Assembly (NCBI GenBank): GCA_045661345.1
Contig: JAZRFM010000024.1
Coordinates: forward strand, 124,001 to 188,000
Reading direction: 5' to 3'
DNA from: RUG12461 sp045661345
Lineage (GTDB): Bacteria > Bacillota > Clostridia > Lachnospirales > Lachnospiraceae
DNA length: 64,000 nucleotides
Numbering within the stretch: the stretch's first letter is position 1; every line of letters begins with the position of its first letter. The notes under the pieces are model-generated. The model searched no databases. It was not told the origin of the DNA and worked only from the letters and a program-made list of their open reading frames with translations. Shown here one piece after another: positions 44,051-51,026 of the stretch. A program made the position numbers and the translations under genes.

Positions 44051-45271
44051 ATGAAAGAACCAGAGGTAAGTGTGATCGTTCCGGTGCATAACTCGGAACA
44101 GTATTTAACAGAAGCGTTGGAAAGCCTGCTTCATCAAAGTATTACCGATTTGGAGATCCTGTGTATAGAAGATCAGAGTACGGATCGTACAAGAACTATC
44201 CTTTCGGAGTGCGAAGAAAAGGATAAACGTATACGTGTGATTTTCGATGTTAATTCCAGTTATGGTCACAAAATCAATATTGGGATAAAGTACGCATTAG
44301 GAAAGTATATTTGTATTTTGGAATCCGATGACATCTTTCGCAGGGATATGGTATCCACGCTTTATGAGCTTGCTGAGTGTAAAGGTGCGGATTATGTGGA
44401 TTGTGACTATGAAGCCTTTTTTGATTATCGCGGGAAACGGTATTTTTTTTTAGTACAAAAGTATACAATACCGAATCTGTATGGAAGGCTGTGCACAATA
44501 AGTGATAGAGAAATAGAATTGCAAAGCGGTCCTACTGGCGCAATTTGGACGGGGCTTTATAGAACGGATTTCATAAGGGAAAATGAGATTAGCATGTTTG
44601 AGTCACCGGGGGCGGCATATCAGGACACATCATTTCGTTTTCTTGTTTCACTTTATTCGGAGAAATCCTACCATTTGCCGAGTTGTCTTCATCAGTATAG
44701 AGTGGACAATGCTATGTCCTCTATTCACGATATGAAAAAAGTATTTCAGATTGTTGAGGAATATGATTATCTTAAGAGGACACTTCAGGAAAAAAACTGT
44801 TTTGATAGATGGGCTCCAATATACAAAGAATGGAGAAAAGAAAGCTTTCAATGGAATTTATCAAGGTTAAGTGATGAGAGCAGAGACAGATTTTTGAAAT
44901 ACTATAATAAAGAATTTCCGAATGAGACAGAAGCCTTTTTTGAAGGAAGAAATGATTTTGGCGTTGCCGGATTTCAACAGCTGATCGACTTTTCGGACAA
45001 CAGAAATGTCATTCTTTTCGGGATCGGTAGAAGAGGCCATTTTCTAGCAGATTTTTTTGCAAGAAATCAAATGCCTGTTCTTGGTTTTTGCGATAACAAT
45101 CCACACAAGGAAGATATGAAAGGCATAGAGGTTTTATCGCCGGAGCAAACGTCAGTAAAGTATCCGGGTGCATATTATGTCATAACAACAAAAATGAATG
45201 GCGAAGTCATGCAAGAGCAATTGTTGAAAATAGGAATCAGACAGGATCAGATTTTGATATGGGATAAATGA
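44051..45271 (+). CDS. Family 2 glycosyltransferase with C-terminal Rossmann domain
   Basis: 406 residues. GT-A half: VSVIVPVHNSEQYLTEALES, ILCIEDQSTDRT and CILESDDIFRRDM near 88-100 (a variant of DxD as ESDD). Residues about 310-405 carry the Rossmann-like domain (VILFGIGRRGHFLADFF, FCDNNPHKEDMKG). ATG 44051 has AAGGA upstream; an ATG two codons earlier is possible. In operon with neighbours on both sides. Confidence 0.85.
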   Translation: MKEPEVSVIVPVHNSEQYLTEALESLLHQSITDLEILCIEDQSTDRTRTILSECEEKDKRIRVIFDVNSSYGHKINIGIKYALGKYICILESDDIFRRDMVSTLYELAECKGADYVDCDYEAFFDYRGKRYFFLVQKYTIPNLYGRLCTISDREIELQSGPTGAIWTGLYRTDFIRENEISMFESPGAAYQDTSFRFLVSLYSEKSYHLPSCLHQYRVDNAMSSIHDMKKVFQIVEEYDYLKRTLQEKNCFDRWAPIYKEWRKESFQWNLSRLSDESRDRFLKYYNKEFPNETEAFFEGRNDFGVAGFQQLIDFSDNRNVILFGIGRRGHFLADFFARNQMPVLGFCDNNPHKEDMKGIEVLSPEQTSVKYPGAYYVITTKMNGEVMQEQLLKIGIRQDQILIWDK

Positions 45272-45350
45272 ATCATGATTCGAATTTGGAATTTGCTGCG
45301 GTGGCTCGTAAACGGATCGGTTATTGTAATACAAAAAGATGGGGTAGAAA

Positions 45351-46124
45351 ATGGGATTACAAAAGAATAAAGTTTTTCATCTGGCACAGATTATGAATGA
45401 ACATCAGATAAAATCGGTGTGTATGGTTGGGAAGCAAAATGTCTTGATGAACTGGCAGACTCTTGAACGCATTCTTGCAGAGTGTAACTTTTTCTATGAT
45501 CGTGGTATTTACGATGAGATGAAAAGCAAGGATGAAATAGACTCCTATTCCCTGTTCAGGCTTCTTGGAGCAGCGGAGGTGAGTGCGGTGGACTATTCGG
45601 ATTATGAGGGGGCGGATATTCTGGCTGATTTGAACAAGGAGAACTCAATTCCGGAGAAATATCGCAGACATTTTGATCTGGTAGTGGATGGTGGGACATT
45701 GGAACATATTTATGACCAGAGAAATGCTATAGACAATATGGATGTTCTGGCGAAAGTAGGCGGATATATTTACCATGTGGTGCCCTGTGCCGGATACGTG
45801 GATCATGGATATTACAGTTATTCGCCGTCCCTTTTTACTGATCATTATAACCTGAACAATGGGTTTGATCTGATAGACATACTTATAGAAATATATCAAA
45901 AACTGAACAGAGATGAAAAGGGGCTATATGTCCGCTCGGAGGATTGCAGGCTGATGGGAGGAGCACAGGCAGAAAATGCTTTTATCGCACAGAACATGCG
46001 CGGAAACGACAGCAACGCTTTGGTGGTATGTCTTGCCCGAAAGCTGAAGGAACAGGAAGCAGTGGGAGCACTCTATCAACAGTTGTGGAAGGAGATGTGG
46101 GGGCATAATGAAGAGGATTTATGA
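45351..46124 (+). CDS. SAM-dependent methyltransferase-like protein
   Basis: 257 residues. FDLVVDGGTLEHIYD near 109-123 and the following VGGYIYHVVPCAGYVDHG resemble the motif IV-post region of class I methyltransferases. The nucleotide-binding motif I is weak (VCMVGKQNV near 24). It may methylate a glycan or act as a related binding protein. It stands alone between two Rossmann-domain proteins, with GGGGTAG upstream of the ATG. Confidence 0.6.
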   Translation: MGLQKNKVFHLAQIMNEHQIKSVCMVGKQNVLMNWQTLERILAECNFFYDRGIYDEMKSKDEIDSYSLFRLLGAAEVSAVDYSDYEGADILADLNKENSIPEKYRRHFDLVVDGGTLEHIYDQRNAIDNMDVLAKVGGYIYHVVPCAGYVDHGYYSYSPSLFTDHYNLNNGFDLIDILIEIYQKLNRDEKGLYVRSEDCRLMGGAQAENAFIAQNMRGNDSNALVVCLARKLKEQEAVGALYQQLWKEMWGHNEEDL

Positions 46125-46172
46125 GGATAAACACAAAGCAACTGTATGGATAGTTATCTTTAGGTAGAACAT

Positions 46173-47258
46173 ATGGAGCAAACAGAAGCGCTCAAAATGC
46201 TGAAAGAAAACAATGCAAACGGAGCTTACGAGAAGGAAATCTGGATCTGGGGAACCGGGAACACTGCTGAGATGTTTCAGGAAGGTTTGAACAGGTGGAA
46301 GCGTTATAATCAGATTTATGGCTATATAGACAATAATCCGGAGAAATGGGGGAAGCTGTTTTATGGAAAACCCGTTATTTCCCCGGATCAGTTGAGAAAG
46401 CGAAAGGATACGATAGTATTGCTATGTTCAAATCAACTTACGGTCATGGAGGCTGTTGGAAGGCAGCTTAATCAGATGGGATTAGCGTGGGGGCTTCTTG
46501 AAAGCTTTGTTTTGAAGGATTTGAGAGAAGAGGTTTCGCGTACATATAGTTTATTTGAGGAAGAGCACTCGAAAATTCTTTATGAATACCTGATATCCTG
46601 CAAAATGAAGGGCTGCTATCCGAAAGAGGATTGTGGGATGCTGGATTCCGGACCCGTGTATTTTTCTTTGCCGGAGTTTAGGAACCCAGATCCAGATGAG
46701 ATATTTGTAGATGTGGGTTGTTTTACAGGAGATACAATAGAGGAATACTTGAGTCTCAGGGGTAATCTGTTTAGGCAGATCTATTCATTTGAACCCGACA
46801 CTATCTCTTATTCCAAAGCAAAAGTGAATGTGAATACTTTGTGCGAACAATACAATCTTGCTGCAGACCAAATTCGTCTTTATCCATATGGAGTTGGAAG
46901 TCATTCCGGAGAAGGAGCGTTTGAACACTTTGAGGAAACGGAGGGAGCCGGTTCAAAATTTGTTTCTGGAGGATCAAGTGGAGAAAATGCTATCAAAATC
47001 GTGTCTTTGGATGATTTCCTGCCGGATGGTTTTTCTTTTTTAAAGGCAGACGTAGAATCTTATGAGTATCAGGTGCTTTTAGGTGCGGAGAAAAGTATTC
47101 GTAAACATAGACCAAAGCTTGCAATCTGTATTTATCACAACACATTTGATTTTATTCAGATTCCAAGTCTCCTGAAACGCATGGTGCCGGAATACAGATT
47201 ATTCATTCGTCAGTACGCTGCATCTTGGAGTGAGACGGTTCTTTATGCAACAGTTTAA
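46173..47258 (+). CDS. Rossmann domain plus FkbM-family methyltransferase
   Basis: 361 residues. Residues about 20-105 are the small Rossmann-like domain (IWIWGTGNTAEMFQEGL, GYIDNNPEKWGKLFYGKPVI). Residues about 170-345 are a FkbM methyltransferase with FVDVGCFTGDTIEE near 177, YSFEPD and FLKADVESYEYQVLLGA near 290. FkbM enzymes O-methylate sugars and related molecules. It is the last intact gene of the AT-rich block; decayed DNA follows. Confidence 0.87.
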   Translation: MEQTEALKMLKENNANGAYEKEIWIWGTGNTAEMFQEGLNRWKRYNQIYGYIDNNPEKWGKLFYGKPVISPDQLRKRKDTIVLLCSNQLTVMEAVGRQLNQMGLAWGLLESFVLKDLREEVSRTYSLFEEEHSKILYEYLISCKMKGCYPKEDCGMLDSGPVYFSLPEFRNPDPDEIFVDVGCFTGDTIEEYLSLRGNLFRQIYSFEPDTISYSKAKVNVNTLCEQYNLAADQIRLYPYGVGSHSGEGAFEHFEETEGAGSKFVSGGSSGENAIKIVSLDDFLPDGFSFLKADVESYEYQVLLGAEKSIRKHRPKLAICIYHNTFDFIQIPSLLKRMVPEYRLFIRQYAASWSETVLYATV

Positions 47259-47323
47259 GATTTACATTGCCTATGCCTCGGCTTCCGTGAGAATTCCCAC
47301 TAAACGAGAATTGAGGGGCAAGT

Positions 47324-47461
47324 ATGATAGAGAAGCACCTTGAAAAATCAGTAAAAATACAGATTTCTGGCGTTTTCACAGGAAAAAAGAATAACGAACC
47401 TTGCCATTTGGTTAGGCTTGACGATACTCAGAATCCAGAATATAATGATCCTACAGATTGA
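47324..47461 (+). CDS. Small ORF, possible fragment
   Basis: 45 codons with GAGGGG upstream of ATG, encoding MIEKHLEKSVKIQISGVF and a hydrophilic end. No known family. It begins the decayed stretch 47259-47853, which has a good terminator at 47535 and remnants described separately; the rest of that gap shows nothing else I recognise. Confidence 0.3.
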   Translation: MIEKHLEKSVKIQISGVFTGKKNNEPCHLVRLDDTQNPEYNDPTD

Positions 47462-47534
47462 CGAGCCGGAAAAGGTACCCGGCGCTCCCGTGAGGGAACT
47501 TGATATGGTGGATGATCGCCGCCCACCCAATCTG

Positions 47535-47567
47535 AAAAAAAGGATCTGTGTACCACAGATCTTTTTT
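47535..47567 (+). terminator. Terminator in decayed stretch
   Basis: A-rich left arm with GGATCTGTG (47542-47550), loop TAC, CACAGATCTTTTTT (47554-47567). A single bulged G; strong T run. Confidence 0.75.
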
Positions 47568-47575
47568 GTTTATGA

Positions 47576-47695
47576 GATACTGCGACAGGTAAAACGACAC
47601 TTGTGGATATGCTCTCGGCTTATGCACAGGATAGGGAAGGCAGATTTGCGTTGATCCCTGTGCTTGGGGACGAATATAGGTCTTCACACTCCTGA
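47576..47695 (+). pseudogene. Fragment of a P-loop protein
   Basis: The frame, without a start codon, reads DTATGKTTLVDMLSAYAQD and ends at TGA 47693-47695. It closely resembles the Walker A region of the gene at 48304 (GDSATGKTTLIELL), so it is a remnant of a second copy of that ATPase. Confidence 0.6.
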
Positions 47696-47853
47696 CTCTT
47701 TATTCATCTCGGTCGGAGAATACCTCGCCCCTTTGGAGCGGATCTCACTGTTTATATCGAAACTACAATCTGTTCTTGGTACCAGAAAAAACCGATAAAA
47801 ATGTCGTTATGATGAGCCTTGACAGGCTGAACCAGATGGGAAGGATTAGATAA

Positions 47854-48303
47854 GTGTTAACAATTTTTTTTGGAAGAAAAGAAAGAGAATATTATGGACC
47901 TTCATATTTTAAGATGAATTATGACCCCCAATGGCTGGAGGATCCGTTTGTTCAGGAAATGATAAAGGATATAGATGCTTCGGATTTTGTCGGGGGAAAT
48001 CTGATTCAAAGTAGTGTGCTTGGACCGATATCTCCTAAAGAATTGTCGGGAGGCCTGCAAACACTTGTCTGCATATATGAGAATCCAGACAAGGTCTTTG
48101 ACGCGACGAGCTGTGGACAGAATTGTGCTAAATGGTTGCTTAAGATTGGGGAAAAGAAGGATGTTACGGTTGCTTTGGAATACTTGATGGAGTTTGATGG
48201 GATGGAACCTTTTGAAATCATGATAGAAAACACAGGTGAGCTTGTAAAAGAAGGTAACGAATATGCCTTCGCAGCATTGGATTTGCTTCATGAGGTGGAG
48301 TAG
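47854..48303 (+). CDS. DUF4869 protein
   Basis: 149 residues starting with GTG and reading MLTIFFGRKEREYYGPSYF, then WLEDPFVQEMIKDID, VLGPISPKELSGG and a NCAKWLLKIG segment, all typical of DUF4869. Function unknown. It directly abuts the next gene: TAG at 48301-48303 is followed at once by GTG 48304. The two are probably a translationally coupled pair; relics of the same pair lie on both sides. Confidence 0.75.
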   Translation: MLTIFFGRKEREYYGPSYFKMNYDPQWLEDPFVQEMIKDIDASDFVGGNLIQSSVLGPISPKELSGGLQTLVCIYENPDKVFDATSCGQNCAKWLLKIGEKKDVTVALEYLMEFDGMEPFEIMIENTGELVKEGNEYAFAALDLLHEVE

Positions 48304-48840
48304 GTGGTTGGGAAGCATCATATCATCATTGAAACTGCACATCTCAAATATGAATTTGATGTCAGGAGAAATATAACGGTACTTCAGGGGGACAGCGCGA
48401 CAGGGAAAACAACGCTTATAGAACTGCTGCGTGAGTACTCCGTCAGGGGTGAATCCAGCGGAGTTATTCTTCAGTCAGATGTTCCTTGCGAAGTATACGC
48501 TGGAGGAGCTCTTGGCTGGGAGAATGCTCTTTTGGGATACAAGGGATCAATAGTCTTTTTCGATGAGGGCTATTCGTTTGTTTTTTCCAAGGATTTTGCA
48601 GCGGCAATAAGGGATACAGACAACTACTATGTGATCGTTTCGAGAAAGCCTTTACAGAATTTGCCATACAGCATTCATGAAATTTACGGAATAAGGACGA
48701 CCGGGAAATATCATTTTCCGGAGCAGGTATATCATGAGTTTTATCCGATAGTAAGCAAGTATTATACAACTAAAGGTGTACAGGATAAAATAGTTGCATT
48801 GCTTCCGGCGCAGATTAGAGACTTGTTGGGGGGAGTATGA
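48304..48840 (+). CDS. Small P-loop ATPase partner of DUF4869
   Basis: 178 residues with Walker A GDSATGKTTLIELL near 30-43 and a Walker B-like SIVFFDEGYSF near 80-90. The short length means a minimal P-loop domain without sensor or lid modules. It starts with GTG immediately after the DUF4869 stop. Together they look like a two-gene module; a role in defence or DNA maintenance is a guess. Confidence 0.7.
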   Translation: MVGKHHIIIETAHLKYEFDVRRNITVLQGDSATGKTTLIELLREYSVRGESSGVILQSDVPCEVYAGGALGWENALLGYKGSIVFFDEGYSFVFSKDFAAAIRDTDNYYVIVSRKPLQNLPYSIHEIYGIRTTGKYHFPEQVYHEFYPIVSKYYTTKGVQDKIVALLPAQIRDLLGGV

Positions 48841-48901
48841 CGTGAGGTTGGCTCTTTATCATTTCAAAAAGATTTTTCATTCTTTATCTTTTATGGGTCG
48901 T

Positions 48902-49043
48902 GAGTGAAAAAGATGACACAAGAAGAACTTTTAAAAGAACTTCATACCGGACTGATCCGCTGGTACCCTTTTCAGGAGGGAGCCAGGATCTTATACCTCG
49001 TTCCGGAAGCGGGGAATGACCCCTTGAAGGAATCCAGAGAGGC
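48902..49043 (+). repeat. Direct repeat, left copy
   Basis: About 141 bp repeated at 50885-51026 (offset 1983), nearly identical. The copies bracket the second ATPase gene and its operators. Confidence 0.85.
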
Positions 49044-49125
49044 CATGCGCACGCTTCCCATTGGGATCCAGAGCTTTGAGAAGCTCAGAGACGAAGGATT
49101 CAATAACCGGCATTTGCGAGGATGA
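48904..49125 (+). pseudogene. Duplicated 5' fragment of the 50896 gene joined to an AAA-ATPase-like start
   Basis: From 48902 to about 49043 the DNA is nearly identical to 50885-51026, the 5' end of the four-part gene, with a handful of substitutions. After that the frame reads LPIGIQSFEKLRDEGF, the usual beginning of AAA-ATPase-like (PF09820) proteins, and stops at 49125. The chimera cannot give a working enzyme. It marks a recombination junction. Confidence 0.75.
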
Positions 49126-49126
49126 T

Positions 49127-49189
49127 ATGCTGAAAATCTTCTTTGGGGCGAATTATTTTGAGAGTCTTTATCTCAGCAGAAATCTATGA
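49127..49189 (+). pseudogene. Fragment of a DUF4869 start
   Basis: 20 codons reading MLKIFFGANYFESLYL, similar to the first residues of the DUF4869 protein at 47854 (MLTIFFGRK). It is cut short at TGA. It supports the idea that this segment was assembled from pieces of several accessory modules. Confidence 0.5.
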
Positions 49190-49286
49190 TAAAGACTAAA
49201 AATAATAGATAATAAGTCTTTATCAATAAATATTAAAGCGATAAAGACAAAAAATCGTTTACTCCGTCCGTTTCCCATGCTATAAT
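49163..49286 (+). promoter_or_regulatory. Paired palindromic operators and promoter of the second ATPase
   Basis: Operator 1: AGTCTTTATC (49163-49172), 15 bases, GATAAAGACT (49188-49197). Operator 2: AGTCTTTATC (49215-49224), 15 bases, GATAAAGAC (49240-49248). They repeat at 52 bases, about five helical turns. The promoter TTTACT (49258-49263), spacer 17, TATAAT (49281-49286) follows. Confidence 0.7.
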
Positions 49287-49311
49287 CGGGATGTCGAAAA
49301 TGGAGGCGCCT

Positions 49312-50766
49312 ATGGTACATGCAGAGTTTATAGGAAGAGAACGCGAGATAAACCGGCTGGGCAGGTGTAAAAAAGAAAACCATGCCCAGCTGGTTGTTGT
49401 TTATGGAAGACGACGTGTGGGAAAGACGTATCTGGTGGACAGTTTTTTTGAAAATCAGTTTGCTTTCCGTATGTCCGGCGCATATGAGCAACCAAAGGAT
49501 GTGCAACTGAAGAATTTTGCAGTAGAGATGACGGCACAAACCGGAGAACGATGTGAGGTTCCAAAAGATTGGACAGAGGCTTTTTTTGATTTGCGAAAGT
49601 ACCTTTCCGAAAAGGTCGAACCTGAAAAGAGTGTCGTTTTTTTTGACGAGATGCCATGGATGGACAAGGCGAAATCGGGATTTTTACCTGCATTCGAATG
49701 GTTTTGGAATGATTGGGGTTCAAAGCAACAACGGTTGATTTTTGTTGTATGCGGATCGGCGACCTCCTGGATGGTGGACCATATAGCAAATAACAAAGGG
49801 GGACTGTTCAATCGCCAAACCTGCCGCTTATACCTGGAACCGTTTTCTCTGTATGAGACAGAGATGTACTTAAAGATGCGCGGGATGGAATGGTCGAGAT
49901 ATGAGATTGTCCAATGCTATATGATCATGGGCGGATTTCCTTATTATCTGAGCCTGCTGGATCCGGAAAGATCGTTTTCGGATAATATTGACAATTTGTT
50001 TTTTCGAAAAAAAGCGGAACTCTGGGATGAATTTGAGCATCTTTATCGAACATTGTTTTCAAATAGTGAGTCCTATATAAAAGTAGTAGAAGCTCTGAGC
50101 AGAAATAGAAGCGGAATCAGCAGAAACGAACTGGCAGAGCAAACCGGACTTCCGTCAAATGGGAAGCTTTCCAAAATACTAAAAGATTTGAATGATTCTG
50201 GCTTTATCAGGATCAATGATTACTACGGTCATAAAAAAAGAGATTGCATCTATCAGCTTTCCGACTACTATACACTGTTTTACTTCCGATATATAAGGGA
50301 TCATTACGGAAAAGACCCGCATTTTTGGAGAAACATGATTGACAACCCCTCCCGGCGTGCATGGGAAGGTCTCACATTTGAACAGATCTGCAAGGATCAT
50401 ATGTCGCAGATTAAAACGAAATTGGGAATTGCCGGAGTCCTGTCAGAGGAGTCATCATGGTTCGTAAAGCCGGATGAAGAGAAGGGGATATCGGATGGCG
50501 CACAGATTGACCTGTTGATAGACCGGAGGGATTACGTGATCAATCTGTGTGAAATCAAGTTTTCCGCAAAAGAATTTGAAATAGATAAATCCTATGATGC
50601 ATCGCTTCGCAATAAGGTAGATGCATTTGTCAGGGCGACGGGCAGTAAAAAAACCATCACGCTGACGATGATCACGACCTACGGAGTCAAACAGAACAAA
50701 TACAGCGGAATGATAAGGAGTCAGGTCACTATGGATGATCTGTTCAGAAGAATGGAGGAGTCCTGA
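49312..50766 (+). CDS. ATPase_2 domain / DUF234 protein (2)
   Basis: 484 residues, homologous along its length to the gene at 22963. Walker A YGRRRVGKT is near 31, Walker B VVFFDEMPW near 105, and the C-terminal DUF234 domain has QIDLLI near 398 and CEIKFS near 413. ATG 49312 has GGAGG at proper spacing; two upstream ATGs (49291, 49300) are too close to the start of transcription. Its upstream palindromes differ in sequence from those of the first ATPase. It lies between the duplicated 5' fragments, suggesting arrival as part of a mobile segment. Confidence 0.82.
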   Translation: MVHAEFIGREREINRLGRCKKENHAQLVVVYGRRRVGKTYLVDSFFENQFAFRMSGAYEQPKDVQLKNFAVEMTAQTGERCEVPKDWTEAFFDLRKYLSEKVEPEKSVVFFDEMPWMDKAKSGFLPAFEWFWNDWGSKQQRLIFVVCGSATSWMVDHIANNKGGLFNRQTCRLYLEPFSLYETEMYLKMRGMEWSRYEIVQCYMIMGGFPYYLSLLDPERSFSDNIDNLFFRKKAELWDEFEHLYRTLFSNSESYIKVVEALSRNRSGISRNELAEQTGLPSNGKLSKILKDLNDSGFIRINDYYGHKKRDCIYQLSDYYTLFYFRYIRDHYGKDPHFWRNMIDNPSRRAWEGLTFEQICKDHMSQIKTKLGIAGVLSEESSWFVKPDEEKGISDGAQIDLLIDRRDYVINLCEIKFSAKEFEIDKSYDASLRNKVDAFVRATGSKKTITLTMITTYGVKQNKYSGMIRSQVTMDDLFRRMEES

Positions 50767-50884
50767 GTCGTGTGGATCGGGTTCGGACGCTTTTGCCGTT
50801 CATTGCCGAGGCTTTTTGACGCGGCAATCGGGAAATCAGCCGGGTAGAAGTGTAAAGTTATTCTGTAACAGTTCCTTAGAACCG

Positions 50885-51026
50885 GAGTGAAAAAGATGAC
50901 ACAAGAAGAACTTTTAAAAGAACTTCATACCGGACTGATCCGCTGGTACCCTTTTCAGGAGGGAGCCAGGATCTTATACCTTGTACCGGAAACGGGGAAT
51001 GACCCCTTGAAGGATGCCAGAGAGGA
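50885..51026 (+). repeat. Direct repeat, right copy
   Basis: The intact copy, forming the 5' end of the gene at 50896; see the left copy at 48902. Confidence 0.85.
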
